This document shows positions 48,012-59,649 of a stretch of 64,000 nucleotides of DNA, piece after piece (within the stretch, counting starts at the first letter, position 1; every line of letters begins with the position of its first letter). The stretch covers positions 1,364,001 through 1,428,000 of the forward strand of contig JAGMWG010000004.1 of assembly GCA_020744225.1 (NCBI GenBank), read 5' to 3'. The notes under the pieces were generated by a model, which had not been told where the DNA came from, ran no database searches, and saw only the letters and a list, made by a program, of their open reading frames with translations. The position numbers and the translations under genes are program-made. The stretch comes from Paraphoma chrysanthemicola. Taxonomy: Eukaryota > Ascomycota > Dothideomycetes > Pleosporales > Phaeosphaeriaceae.

Positions 48012-50956
48012 ATGCCTTCGCCGGACTCCGATTCGCCTGACGACAGCTTCTTTAACGATCTGTCGCAACAGGCTGACTCGAACAACGCCAATGGTCAGGA
48101 CGCGCAGAACGATGCAAGTGCAAAAGCAAAGAGAATAGCATGCGTCTTGTGTCGCAAGAGGAAGCTACGGTGTGACGGTACACGACCAACCTGCGGAACA
48201 TGTAAGCGGCTTTCGCATGATTGTGCCTACGATGAGGTGCGGAAGAAGAGTGGGCCCAAGCGAGGCTACGTGAAGTTGCTGGAACAACGGTTGCGTAAGT
48301 ATGCGCATGCTTCCCAGGGCGCGATTGCTAACCCAGACCGATAGAGCAAGTCGAGCATCTTCTCAAGAACCAAGACCCAGTCGACACTTCGAAAGACACC
48401 TCCCGCAAGGACTCCACCTCGGCATACGTTGCGAACACATTATCACAAGCTCTACCAAACGCAGGCGACTACTTGAATGCGCAAGATAGAATACAAGATG
48501 TCAGGACACCAGGTGGAGAGGCCATGTCAATCGGAGGCGCAACCACGAATACAGGTGATGCAGAGTTCTCGTGGGAGATGATTGGCCTTGGATTGGAAGA
48601 GCCCTTGCCGCCGCAGGATGTCATGGATGAGTTGTGAGTGATATACCTCGCCGCAGGAAGCATGTAGACTAACCTACGGGACAGGAACCAGATCTACTTC
48701 ACAAAAGTACATACTTCGTTGCCAGTCATACATAGACCGCGTTTCCTGGCTGCGTTGAACCTCGCGCCCCACATGCGGCCTCCAGTGTGCCTGCGATACA
48801 TAATGTGGACAATGGCGGCCTCTGTAACAGATAAGTACGAGGGATTACAAGAGCACTTCTACCAAAGAGCAAGGAAATATGCGCAGATGGACGAGATGAA
48901 AGGACACGGAGAGTCGACCATTACTCTCGCGCATTGCCAGACCTGGATCCTGGCATGCACTTACGAATTCAAGCAAATGTATTTCCCGAGGGCATGGTTG
49001 TCGGCTGGAAGAGCTGTTAGGCTTGCTCAGATGATGCAGCTGCATCGCTTAGACGGGGCTGGCCTCGACGTCAAGCAATGCCTTCCCCCACCGAAAGACT
49101 GGACTGAGCGGGAGGAGAGGAGACGAACATTCTGGATGGCTTTCTGTGTCGATCGCTACGCCAGTATCGGTACTGGTTGGCCGATGACTATAGACGAGCG
49201 AGATGTACAGCGTCACTCCTTGATTAGATTCCAGCAGCGGGTGCTAATTGCTTCCAGGTTACGACTAATCTTCCTGCGAGTGAGGAAGCCTTCGAAAAAA
49301 GTAAGCCTATGCCCACTGGTTCGTTGGATCAAGTCCTCGGTTCGAGTGGAGCATCTGGTTTGCAGCCTATGGGTGCTATTGTTTTAACAGCAGCAATGTT
49401 TGGACGGAACTTGTTGCACCTACACCGACCAGGTCCCGACGATCGCGATGATGATATCAATGGCGGATTCTGGACTCGACATCGAAATGTTGAGCAGATT
49501 CTCCTGCAGACGTCTTTGGGCCTTCCCGATCATCTTCGCCTGCCAGCTAGCGTAGCTGATCCGAACGCGGTCTTCGCAAACATGTGCATTCACACATCAG
49601 CTATATGTCTGCACCAGGCAGCCATCTTCAAAGCCGACAAGCATCGGCTGCCGGTCAACGTCAGTAATGAGAGCAAGATTCGATGCGTTACAGCAGCAGC
49701 AGAGATAGCATCCATCATGCGGATGATCAGCCACATGGACTTGGGCGCTGTAGGTTATGTGCATAGTGGTGTAGCAACTTCGACTAATGAGTGCAGATGA
49801 ACCCCTTCATATCCTTCTGCGTCTACGTCGCTGCACGAGTTTTCGTCCAATATCTTAAGACCCGACCAAAGGACCAACAGATGAATGCATCCCTTCAGTT
49901 CCTTCTGCAAGCAATGCAAGCTCTTCGACGCAAGAACCCTCTCACAGAATCATTCCTGGTGCAGCTCGATCTAGACCTAGAAAGCGCTGGTATACCTGGT
50001 TTCCAACAGAAGCCATATGCGCCGCCGAACCCTAAGGTAAGCATGCCTCAACAGATGCAAGGTCTGAGCGATACGATCGGCTCTCAAGTTGAGACTCAGT
50101 ACCAGAATTCTGAGTAAGTCTACCATGCTGACTCGTGCCTTTCCAGGGCTCCGTCATCCCTGCAAACACTGACTCTGTTGGTTGCAGCCCGATCTTCGAC
50201 ATTCGAGATTCTCAAAATCCAAACGCGTCGATCAACACATTCGGCAATGCAAATCTCAATCACGCCGGCTACTCGGCCAATGGCGCTCCAAAAGTAGGCG
50301 TACGAGACACGCAATACTCGAATAATACGCCTGGCCCACCATTCCATCTAGCGAGTGTCAATAGTATCGACATGAATACACGAAATGCACAGTACTTACC
50401 GCCTCAAGTCTCCGCACAAGCAGGTCTTGGGACAGCCACATCGCAAGATTTCACGCCAGCCGGCTTCACCTTCCATGACGGCAATGAAATGGATCTCTCG
50501 GGCGATCGTGGCGTTGACCATGCTTCCCCCATGACAGTCAGCTCCAACTCACGCGGCGGTTCAACATCACATTCATCGTATTCTCCAGGTCAACAAACAG
50601 AACACAACCTCCCTTACCGCGCATCTCCAAAACCTGGATTTGGCCACCTCCCAGCTTCGGGCAGCACATCTGCATTCCCTGGCTTCATTCAATCCACCGC
50701 ACCGACGTCGACCGCTGGAGCGGAACTGTTCAGCAATAGTTTCAGCACCACAGGCCTTCCGCCGGACGAAACTTTCAACCAGGGCTTCCTCATGGGGAAT
50801 GACTGGGAGTATGGAGCCCTGAATAGTGGTACGGGAATGACACCTATGAGTGACGGGAGCTGGAACCAGATGCTTGAAAGCGTGACGATGGGATGGGATG
50901 GAGGCGGCGTGGCGGGACCGCATGGGCCGATTGGAGATCAGTCTGGGGCGCGGTGA
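48012..50956 (+). CDS. Zn2Cys6 fungal transcription factor
   Basis: Exons are 48012-48294, 48345-48633, 48685-49204, 49258-49749, 49797-50036 and 50147-50956, giving 877 residues. The binuclear zinc cluster at residues 44-71 has spacing C-x2-C-x6-C-x6-C-x2-C-x6-C (CVLCRKRKLRCDGTRPTCGTC...). It is followed by KKSGPKRGYVKLLEQRL, a linker and coiled-coil start. The fungal transcription-factor middle domain lies at about 210-460, with RRTFWMAFCVDRYASIGTGWP. The C-terminal 270 residues are Ser/Asn/Gly-rich and acidic, likely an activation domain. The linker pattern recalls the A. nidulans RosA/NosA regulators of sexual development. That resemblance is from memory and needs a search. Target genes are unknown. 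Neighbours do not form a cluster that it would obviously control. Confidence 0.93.
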
Positions 50957-51873
50957 TGCGTAATCGTGACGGGGCAGTTTGGACGGGTTAATGTGGAATG
51001 ATGGACAGTTGGATGATACATCAGTAGATGTTTAGATACCCACTTTCGTTTCTTGCGCGTCCTTGATGGATGATGGACAATTAAGATAGAGCATTTACCT
51101 GCAAGCAATAAATAGCTAGCTCACCACTCATGTATGAGCAATATTCACGATGTGTATGGTTTCAAAGAAGGATGCTCATTGTATGTGTTGATTCTATTTC
51201 ACGAGTACGTGATTCTAGTCCCGGGATGGGAGGCCCTCATATTCGTAATCTCGTCCGCTTACAGCTCGATGAATGCAAAATGTGTGCCTGGTTAGCTTTG
51301 CTGTGATGTAGCCTCCAAATATGCTTTCGAAAGGTTGCTGGTTTTGCTTTCTGATAGCAAGTCGCTAGGATTACAACAAAGGACAAGCAGTTCAGTCAAA
51401 GAGACATTCAGTGAAGTTCAGTACACTGATGTACGAACGGGAGACCTCGAGATATGGGCGTGCAAACGTGGGTGTTAGAGTGGATCGAATCAAGGACTGG
51501 CACTTTTTCTAAGTATTTATTTTCTTGATGTGGTTATTCTGTTCTTAAATCTTCTGTGTCGATATCCAGGACTACGGGTACCGCAAATGGCCTCACCAAC
51601 TGACTGCAGCTGCCGTGGCGATGAGATGTGCGAACATGAGAAATAGCAGTAAATCGATTGAGATGCGTCAAGTACCATGGTATGCAATTTCAAATGCGAA
51701 TGACCCTCTTCTAGCCCCTGACAACAGCTATGTACAATCACACAAACAAAAGCCATGCAAGAAGATCAAAAATGCACGCTATCATGATCGCAAGTCAAAG
51801 CCATGTAGACAACGTATATCAAAATGCAAACCGTCTAAACGCCGAAGTCTTCATGCAAACATGTCCCCCTTAG
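50957..51873. other. Convergent 3' intergenic region
   Basis: This lies between the ends of the transcription factor (+) and the transporter (-). No gene is visible, and both 3' UTRs are expected here. Confidence 0.6.
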
Positions 51874-53697
51874 TTAGACAGCAACGCCTCTCCTCTTCCA
51901 TCCACCAGGGCCGCGCCATGCATACACCCACAAGCCCATGGCGACCCATACGCTGATTGCCATGGCCCAGAATGTGCTCGCATAACATGCTTTTCCGTGA
52001 CACAAGACATCTCCTTTCTCGCTTCCGTTCGCGCCCTTCTGGTACACGGCCGCATAGACTGCACCCCAGAGCGTCGCGCCGGCGGCGGGTGTCATGGCCA
52101 GAATGCCCCAATTCGTGCCGAAATTCTCAACACCCCATACGACAGACACGACGATGGGTGTCAGACTGAAGACGGCGCCGTAGCCGGAGCCAATCAGTGC
52201 AGAAATGACGGCGAAGCGGGAGGCGTGGTTTTGGACCCAGCCGGATGCAAGTAGCAACTGACCGAGAGAAAGAATGAGAGCGGACGAGAGCAGGAAGGTA
52301 ATACGAGAGACGGAGAATCTGCGAGGAGAGTCAAGGGGTGGAAGCGAGGACATCGAGTTGGCCACGGAGTCAGGTCCGCGACGGTGCTGGTGCGAGGGCG
52401 CGGTTGGGGCAAGGATATCGGAGAGAGTGCCAGTCAGGAGGCGGGCAAGGGTGGATGTGATGGCGACGATGGAGACGTGAGTTGCAGGTGAGGTGTTGGC
52501 GGCAACGTGCGGAGGTGTGAGTGTGTCGATAATGGTTCCGAGGTTGTTGATGAATGCTTCTCCAGGCCCTGTGACGAGGACGAAGCCACCTGCTAGCCAC
52601 CACATGGTTGGGTCCAAGATATACCTGCGCGTTTCTTCGTTCAGCAGCCATGTCTTCTTGCGCTTCTCCTCCTCGGCTTTTGCCTTCAGTCTCTCAGCTT
52701 CAGACTGGAGGAAGTCGAAAGTAGAGTCGGAGAGGTCGTGAGTAGCCATGGTGCCGTAGCCGTGGTGGTGGGCAGCTTGGGTGAAGAATTCGTCATGGTG
52801 CAGAAGGCCTGACCGCTCTAGCTCCTCGACAGCCTCGTCAATCATCTCCTCCTCGTCCATGATACGGAGCGCGAAGAACCCGATGATCCCAACGACGAAC
52901 AACAGAATGCTAAGAAACAAGAAGAAGCGGAAGACGTCGACATCGCCCTTGCTGCCGTCCGGGTTCTTCTCATAGAGCAGCCGGCTGCCGACTTGACTCT
53001 GCCACATGCCGCTCAGGCCGAAGGAGGCGATGGGAATGGCCAGGGCGATGCCCTTTGCATTCCCGCGTCCAAAGTTCTTTGCGCAGGTTGTCACGGCTGA
53101 CAGATACATGCATGCGGTGCCCATGCCGACCATGGCAAAGGCAAGCACCATGACGCCAAACGGCCAGCCATGACCTCCCGCGGACGGTGGAGGGCCGCTC
53201 TTGTATGCGAATGCAGCGAGCAGGTAGGCCAGTCCGAAGAGCACGCCCGACAGCGCAGACGGGATGCCGGGCCCCAGACGGTCGCAGAGGTAGCCGAACA
53301 CCGGCACGGGCAGGTACAGGCCGAGCTCTGCGCCTATGGAGACGGCATTCACCTGGAACTGCGTGTAGTGCAGCTTCGACTGGAACAGGTGGCCGTACAG
53401 CGAGTAGGCCGTGATGCTCCCGGCACACAGGCAGTTGACAATGGCCCAGACGAACGTCAGCCAGCGCACGACGACGCGCTGCATCCTTTCGCGGTCGCGC
53501 TCGAGAATGCCCTCGGCTACCTGCTCGAAGAAGCTGCCAGCGTAGCTCGTGTCCTGGCTGCGGCGGTGCGAGGCGGCGTCGCTGTTGTCGTCGGGGGCAA
53601 GCAGCGGGCGGCGCGGGGAGTTCTGGGGCAGATAGTCGAGCTTGTCGATGGTGGTGGGCGTGCCATTGCTGTTGCGCTTGGACGATGACGGGGACAT
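51874..53697 (-). CDS. MCH1: MFS transporter, Mch1-like
   Basis: A single exon encodes 607 residues. A cytosolic N-terminus (about 75 residues, Ser/Asp-rich) precedes twelve predicted membrane helices. An opening helix, LTFVWAIVNCLCAGSITAYSLYGHLF, contains the small-residue motif of monocarboxylate-porter relatives. The central loop is long and charged, with DEEEMIDEAVEELE, HHHGYGTMA and a KAKAEEEKRKK stretch. It is followed by DPTMWWLAGGFVLVTGPGEAFINNLG, typical of fungal Mch1/nodulin-like transporters. Yeast Mch1 is a vacuolar membrane member without a firm substrate. Function here is transport of a small organic solute, otherwise undetermined. It is divergent from RRP42, with 374 bp between starts. 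The start ATG is preceded by no closer alternative. Confidence 0.9.
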   Translation of the reverse strand: MSPSSSKRNSNGTPTTIDKLDYLPQNSPRRPLLAPDDNSDAASHRRSQDTSYAGSFFEQVAEGILERDRERMQRVVVRWLTFVWAIVNCLCAGSITAYSLYGHLFQSKLHYTQFQVNAVSIGAELGLYLPVPVFGYLCDRLGPGIPSALSGVLFGLAYLLAAFAYKSGPPPSAGGHGWPFGVMVLAFAMVGMGTACMYLSAVTTCAKNFGRGNAKGIALAIPIASFGLSGMWQSQVGSRLLYEKNPDGSKGDVDVFRFFLFLSILLFVVGIIGFFALRIMDEEEMIDEAVEELERSGLLHHDEFFTQAAHHHGYGTMATHDLSDSTFDFLQSEAERLKAKAEEEKRKKTWLLNEETRRYILDPTMWWLAGGFVLVTGPGEAFINNLGTIIDTLTPPHVAANTSPATHVSIVAITSTLARLLTGTLSDILAPTAPSHQHRRGPDSVANSMSSLPPLDSPRRFSVSRITFLLSSALILSLGQLLLASGWVQNHASRFAVISALIGSGYGAVFSLTPIVVSVVWGVENFGTNWGILAMTPAAGATLWGAVYAAVYQKGANGSEKGDVLCHGKACYASTFWAMAISVWVAMGLWVYAWRGPGGWKRRGVAV

Positions 53698-54071
53698 GGC
53701 AGGGCTGGAGCGGACTGGGGTTGACGTGTGACAGGTGACGAGGTGGCCGGGTCGCGTGCTGTGGCGTGGGCTATGCTATCATGCTGCCTGGTGATAATAA
53801 TGATATGGATCCTCCCCGGTGACCGCAGGTCGCGTCTATGTATAGCAGTGTCCAGACAGGGTCAATGACAAAAGAATTGCGGCTCTTCCGCCAGCGGTCA
53901 AGCCAGCCACGCTTGGTCTGCACGCTGGTGTTGTCGCGCATGGCGTCAACCGGCGGCAGGGGTTCCACGCCGCGCCCGCCCATTCGCCGAGGCTGGCGGG
54001 CATTGAAACAAAACTGCGGGAGCAAGCAAACACCTTCACCACCACCCATTCCCTAGCCGCACACGCACCCA
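53698..54071. promoter_or_regulatory. Shared divergent promoter, Mch1-like gene and RRP42
   Basis: A 374-bp gap separates the two ATG codons on opposite strands, so both promoters must lie here. I see no specific factor site that I would name. Confidence 0.6.
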
Positions 54072-55186
54072 ATGGCTCCCCAGCAGGCCGCCCTCGTGAA
54101 CCTCTCGCCGGCCGAGCTGTCGTTCCTGCGCGCCTCCCTCGCCCAGTCGCCGCCCGTCCGCCTCGATGTCACCAAAGGGCCGCGCGACTTTCGCTCCATG
54201 CGCGCCGAGTATGACGTACTGCCCGGCGCAAACGGGAGTGCGCGCATTGCGCTGGAGGACGGCACCGAGGCGCTGGTCGGCGTGAAGGCAGAGGTCGAGA
54301 AGACGCCGCAGAGGCCAGCGATGGGCGAGCACGACGATGTAGACATGCGGGATGAAGCCGCAGACGAGAGCGCGGGCAAGGGCCAGAACGCGTGGGTCGA
54401 GATGAGCGTCGAGGTGCCCGGCTTCCGCGAGGACGACTCCCTGCCCGTGTTCCTCGCGTCCATGCTGAAGGAGAGTTTGCAGGCCAGCGGGGAGCTCAAG
54501 GACCGGCTGTACATCAACACGCGGTTCCACTGGAAGCTCTACGTCGACGTACGACACATCCGATGCCTGTAGCAAACCCCACTAACAGAGACTAGGTCCT
54601 CCTCCTGTCTCCCGCCCTCTCGTATCCGCTCGCATTGCTGTCCATGACGACCCATCTCGCCCTCCTGACCACACTCCTCCCGGCGCTTAAGTCTGAAAAG
54701 GACGAAGATCCACTATTTGACGACGACTGGGACGCTGCGGTGGCTCTCTATCCCAAGGGCAAAGGAAAGGCCACCGACAAGCCGCCAGTCATCATACTAG
54801 CCATGGCAGTCGGGTCAAACATTATCTTCGACCCGTGCAAAGAAGAGCTTGCAGTGGCAGATGCTGTCCTTGCCATTGCGTGCACGAACTCAGCGGCTCC
54901 CACCACTGGCGCGCGCATCGTCTCTGTCCGCACTATCGACCCACCATCCCATTTGACTCCGCCTGGCATACCAAACTCGATGAATTCGGCCACTGGTGGG
55001 ACTGTGCCTACGTCTAGCGCAGACGCACTCACACAGCGAGAGCTGCTCGCAAATTCGGGCGTGTGGACTCCACCAAGAGGGGGCATGAAGAGGAATCTGG
55101 TGTCTCAAGTCACCAAGATGGTGGTCGAGAGTGGCGGCGTGGCGGAGGAAGTTATCAGTGCACTTGCAGCCATTGAAGTGGGATGA
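54072..55186 (+). CDS. RRP42: Exosome core subunit Rrp42 (RNase PH fold)
   Basis: Exons are 54072-54548 and 54596-55186, giving 355 residues. The RNase PH fold is recognised from LSPAELSFLRASLAQSPPVR, DFRSMRAEYDVLPGANGSAR, ALVGVKAEVE, then RFHWKLYVDVLLLSPALSYPLALLSM and, near the end, VIILAMAVGSNIIFDPCKEEL. Rrp42 is one of six inactive ring subunits of the RNA exosome, which guides 3'-5' decay and processing of rRNA, snoRNA and mRNA in nucleus and cytoplasm. An acidic insertion (about residues 78-100, DDVDMRDEAADES) and a Thr/Pro-rich insertion near the C-terminus lengthen the protein relative to yeast. The intron falls inside WKLYVD/VLLL. Catalytic residues are not expected in this subunit. 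Confidence 0.93.
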
Positions 55187-55680
55187 GGAGCAGGAGATCC
55201 AGCAAGAACATGAGAGTTATCATCGCATATCAACGAGGCATGCATGAAGCCGGAACTGAGAGCCAGTCGATGACACAGACATTGACGCTTCGAGAAGTGC
55301 AAGAAGGACCAGTCAAAGACCAGCCAAAACCAGGCCACTCCGTGCTGCGAAAGGAAGGCCTATTTAGGTAGGTAAGCTTATTGGGAACAGATTACTTGCT
55401 GGAAAACATCGCCTCGTTCTGCAAGTATGGCTCATATTCCATCAACCAAAAACGGGCCATGCTGCACGAGATCAGGTGTAGATGTTGCGATGTACATTCG
55501 TGCTACATGCGGACAGGATGCGTCAGACAATCCGACCCGTCTGACTCAACACCAGCCACATCATCGCGCCCGCCATTAGCAAATACATAAACCCGCCAGG
55601 CATTAAAAACTTGCCACAAATACACGGATTCAACGCGCATTCTCTCATATCTGACCAATTGTGTCCTTTTGACTTCAACC
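55187..55680. other. Intergenic region before the second F-box-like gene
   Basis: This contains the 3' UTR of RRP42 and a promoter. I see nothing else. Confidence 0.6.
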
Positions 55681-56789
55681 ATGTCCCTTTCCAGACTCGA
55701 ACTCCTGCCCACTGAACTCCGCCTGCACATCTACACGTACCTCAATATCCCGCTGACTTCGAACATCCGCTTGACATGCGCAAGTAATTGCCTGTCTCCT
55801 AATGCTTTCCACGCGCATTCTCTTCCCACCATTCGTCTCACAGGCATATACTTGCCCGACCCACATCACAATACTGCGCAACCGATGCTCAGTGTCGACG
55901 GCGCAGAAGCTGATTTGAGTAAGATCTGTGGCGGCGCAGGGTGTGGGATGAGGGGCTTGAAAAAAGAGACATGGTGTGTAATGGTGACGGGACTTATGGG
56001 TGTCAACAGGAAGATGCATAAGGAAGTTTGTGGAATTTTGTATAGGAAGTTGCAAGTCAGGATTGGGTATCAATTGAGTGATGTAGCAATCCATATATCG
56101 GAGACTGGGTACGTTTCTTTCATCTCCACAGACACGCCCCCAATCCTAGCAAAAAGCCTCTTTATTTCCCCTAGCGTTTAAACAAAGTCCAGAAACTGAT
56201 TCATCGAATCAGACAACTGAGCCGCATGGCTCTATCGAACTCTACCCTCACTTACCTTACCCACCTCACCCTCGCTCCCGTTGTTGGCCTACACACCACC
56301 TCCCAAATACCCAAGCTCACACCTTCCTTCGCGGGCACCGTCTTGAAACGTCAAACTTCTTCATTGGCTTACCTTGCATCACACTGTCCTAGCCTGCAAG
56401 TCCTGACATATTCACCGCACCCGGTCGTCTTGTCCAAAGTCAGATACACGCACCTCACCCCTGTCGTCGAAGCACTTGTCGAAATTGCGGTGAAATGTAC
56501 GCAGCTACGGAGGCTGGTGATACAGGCGTATCAAATCAGGCCGAGATGTGGGTGCTATGGGGAAATGAGGCAATATAATCTGGATGGACACGACGCGAGG
56601 AGGGAGGCGTTGTTGCGGGAGGAGCTAGGGTGGGAAGAAGGCGACAGGGTGGAGCAGGAAGTGGTGCGACTGTGGGCAAAAGAGGTATTGGTGGGAGTGA
56701 AGAAGTGTGAGGAATTGATTATGAGTTGCCCGAATGAAGGGTCGAATAGACAGGCGGTGAGTTTGTTGGGTGGAAGGTATGCGCGGTAA
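55681..56789 (+). CDS. F-box-like hypothetical protein
   Basis: Exons are 55681-56108 and 56213-56789, giving 334 residues. The N-terminus LELLPTELRLHIYTYLNIP is an F-box-like opening, split from the rest by a 104-nt intron. That intron has donor GTACGT, a CTGAT branch and acceptor ATCAG. Using the nearer acceptor CCCTAG would introduce a stop. The second half is helical with leucine-rich spacing (CPSLQVLTYSPHP, TQLRRLVIQ), and could form irregular LRR-like units. It has several Cys (GGAGCGMRG, RPRCGCYG). Such proteins in filamentous fungi are usually small orphan adaptors for SCF ligases or plain hypotheticals. I do not assign a substrate. The ATG is the first Met of the F-box frame. Confidence 0.72.
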
Positions 56790-57996
56790 AGGCGACTTTA
56801 ATGGAAGCGACGACATCACAATCGAGCAAAAAGGAACAGTGGAGACTCAGCGCAATCAAGACACAGAAACGTAGGAAGTTCTAGTGCAACAAAAAGAAAG
56901 GGAGTTCAACTAATCTGACTTTGTGAACCCGACTGACTAGTCTCGGTGAGCAAAAAGGTGCAAAATACCAGTCGATACCCCAGCCCACACCTACCCCCCA
57001 ACCCTCGTGGGAGTAGTCCAGCGCCGCCGTCCCATGGTGAAAACCCGGCTGCAGAATTTCTTCCCTCGCCAATTGCTTTCATTGCTTAGGTCCATCCAGC
57101 ATCATGAGTTACCTACATGAGTGAAGTGGACGCCACGAGACTCGAACTGGGCTCCTGCAAGGGTAGTGGCAGGGAGGTGAGTGTGGATGACGGTGCACCT
57201 TCTGGTGAAGACCCGTTACAGGTAATGTGATTTCAGAATTGTAGACACTATAATGTACACGATACAGAGGTCCTGGGCAAAATACTTGAGCATGATTTCG
57301 GCTGAATTCTCGCTAATCGAGTGTGTGCATCAAGGTGCTTTAAGCGAGTGTCGTCAGGGTGGGGTCGCAGATTCGGGCGAACAAGCTTCCTGCAAAGCTC
57401 TTGTGACTGGAAGCATCACCATCGTCAATGGTCAATGTTTCAATACTCTGATGCGCACATCCTTCCATAATCGGAGTCTTTTCGTCCTATGTTAAGTACG
57501 ATGTGGCTTGTGCGTCTATGCAGTCTATGCAGTACCAGTGGTATTAGCTTCAGCTACAGCGGAAGTAGCTCTCCGGCGCGCTCGAAAGGTAGCTGTTACA
57601 TTTTCATATGCCCTGTTTCAGGCCGATCCGATTCTGAAGCGCCCTACGCGAGTTTTGAAGCTTGCACGGATCGTGGTAGATGCTGCGCAGGCGGGCGCGG
57701 TGCCCGACTAAAACTCAATACCACGACTTCAACTTCGCGATATATCACGACATTTCCCACCATGCCTCGAAATTCTCGCCAATCGCTACAATCATGCATA
57801 AATCTTGCAAACGTTTACTTCATATGTTTGAAAAGGCAGCAGATGCCTCTGAAGCAGTCAGTTGTGGTTTAGGCGGTGCTGTGCGCAGCGTCGAAGGCTT
57901 CATGCCTGGACAATTGTTCTGAACACTGTTGACCCCTTCACTCTGGTAACCATTTCATCGAGATCACCCACCTGACCAAAGTTATCTCTACTTCTG
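56790..57996. other. 1.2 kb interval without a confident gene
   Basis: Overlapping frames of up to about 127 codons at 57253-57922 have moderate codon quality. One (57508-57711) reads RKVAVTFSYALFQADPILKR. No domain or splice chain resolves. A tRNA-like T-loop at 57139-57149 (minus) lacks a stem and the rest of a cloverleaf. Confidence 0.45.
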
Positions 57997-58863
57997 ATGC
58001 AAGGCAACATCACGACGTCAGGTATTTTCGGCGATGTCTATTGCCAATACAAAGAAGATACTGAGTGCATCACCGGATGGCTCGCCGAAGAGTCACTCAA
58101 GTGCGGCTATTAGTTGAGCACAGTGGGAGATCATTCTCAGAAGGTGCCACGTCGACTGAAGGGAAAAGCTCGAAAGCAGATATGCACACCCGCCATCCGC
58201 ACAACATCTTTACTTACTTTTGTCATACTCAGGCATGGAATTATGCTGCCGGAGAACCCGCCAGAGGTGGCCATTATCTCATCAAGCGGACCGATTTCAT
58301 CCCAATGTCTCAGAAGATTGCAGAACAACTTCCCAAGGTCCACGTTCCTGCTCTCGTCGAGCGTATCATTAACCGTGTCATATCGGAGAGACGCCGAGTT
58401 TAGACTGGTTAAGCTTAAGCTATGAGAAGACGACCATAAATGCAAGCGATGGGCGCCGTCTCCCTTTACTGGTGTTCTCGATGGTGCTTTTGCGACACTT
58501 TGTCCTAGGGGATGGATCAGCGATCGATACGTTCGTCGCTTATTACATGTCTATCCTGAGGCGGTATGTCCACTTGCTAAGCCGGATGGTTTGAATGCTG
58601 AGAAACTATATGATGGGTGGGGACTGGAGGATATACAGACAAGTCGTGTGGGAATTGCGCTCGCGAATGTTGTGGATGTGTACAACGCTTTTAAGAAGGG
58701 TCTGGAGAGGCTGGAGAAAATCCATATGGGTGAGGTGAAGTGCGAGGACCGTGGGAAAGAGCATATACCGGGCGAGCACAAATTGGTGGCGCCACAGTAT
58801 AGGATTTACTTCTGCTCTCCGCTAGAGAGGAATTCTCGGCGTGGAAAGGTTGGTGGCAGTTAA
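57997..58863 (+). pseudogene. Decayed DUF6604-like gene
   Basis: The opening ATG leads into a segment ending QYKEDTECITGWLAEESLKCGY, close to the start of fungal DUF6604-type proteins as I recall them (a Tyr-x-x-Tyr-Lys-x-Asp-Thr then CGY). A TAG at 58111 interrupts this frame. The same frame resumes with RRLKGKARKQ, another family-like motif. Further on, a different frame carries HYLIKRTDFIPMSQKIAEQL and INRVISERRR, and a third run at 58591-58863 reads as coding with VVDVYNAFKKGLERL. No GT-AG intron reconciles these. At least one stop and one frameshift remain, so it looks like a broken copy. Family identity rests on memory of the pattern, not a search. Confidence 0.5.
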
Positions 58864-59204
58864 AATTGGAATGATGATGCTTGAGCTCGTCATGATGATG
58901 AATGTTGGTAACCTAGGCTGCTAGCATCGCACCATGAAGGCCTGACGCTGTCGGCTCGAGAATCTCGCCATACGATATGAACATGGAATCCAATGTCTCA
59001 TTTAGCTTTCATTCCCAATGGGTTGAGCACCAAAGTCGATAGATTGGTTTCAATTCAATCAACGAGCAGCCTCTACCACTCTAGTCCAGCCCCTGTTGCC
59101 AATCGCATTCTTCCTTCCAAGCCAAGTCTACACCACTTCTGCACTACCCCATGACTCAAGAAAGCTTCCCCGAAATACATGTTCTCGTATCACACTATTG
59201 CCAT
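58864..59204. other. Short intergenic gap
   Basis: About 340 bp lies between the decayed gene and the 3' end of the small minus-strand gene. I see nothing in it. Confidence 0.5.
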
Positions 59205-59649
59205 CTACACTGCGCTTTGGTATGTGAGATTCAGGTGTGAGCGTGCTGCCCATGCCACCACCTTCACCATCTGCTCGGCTTGCTCTTTACCAGTCAAAGC
59301 TACCGGAGGCGCATCGACAACCGAGAACAGCAAATACGGCATCATGCCTTTATCTGGACGAAACACTTGGACCTTTGAGATCGTCTTGCTCCTACCAAAC
59401 CGATGCTTATGTTGAGCGAGAAAGTACCCAGCTGCTTGACCGTTTGGAGACCCTAGAATGGCTCATTAGCTTTCAGTCCACTTTGGAAGAAAGGGTGCGA
59501 CATACCAAGTAGCACCTTTGCAGCATTTATGTTCATATCGAACGTCACTCCGGGCCACCTCTCCACCCCTCGCGATCTGTCATCTGGATGCATACCCGGC
59601 GGCAACGGATCCAGTATCGTTCGGCGATTGTGACACTTAAACGACAGCG
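59205..59649 (-). CDS. Small hypothetical protein, split gene, 5' end unresolved
   Basis: Coding reads in transcription order from 59649 to 59506, then 59452 to 59205, stopping at TAG. Removing the intron at 59505-59453 (GTATGT...TCTAG) joins two frames that are otherwise short. Together they read about 130 residues, with ILDPLPPGMHPDDRSRGVER, then ALLG-like KVLLGSPNGQAAGYFLAQHK, GRSKTISKVQVFRPD, GMMPYLLFSVVDAPP and a helix to the end. This globular pattern is a familiar hypothetical in Dothideomycetes, where proteins carry a LLG-PNG motif and a TISKV strand. Its function is unknown. The true start is not resolved. The in-frame ATG is 59593, and an upstream acceptor (CGATCAG, ending 59650) suggests another exon. 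Confidence 0.65.

Noticed and set aside
50115..50146. Alternative GTAAGT donor giving a 32-nt intron in the Zn2Cys6 gene
   Set aside because: Below usual intron size, and it shifts the frame of the last exon.
57110..57200. tRNA-like T-loop (TTCGAGT on the minus strand)
   Set aside because: The flanking stem pairs poorly and no D-arm, anticodon arm or acceptor stem can be drawn.
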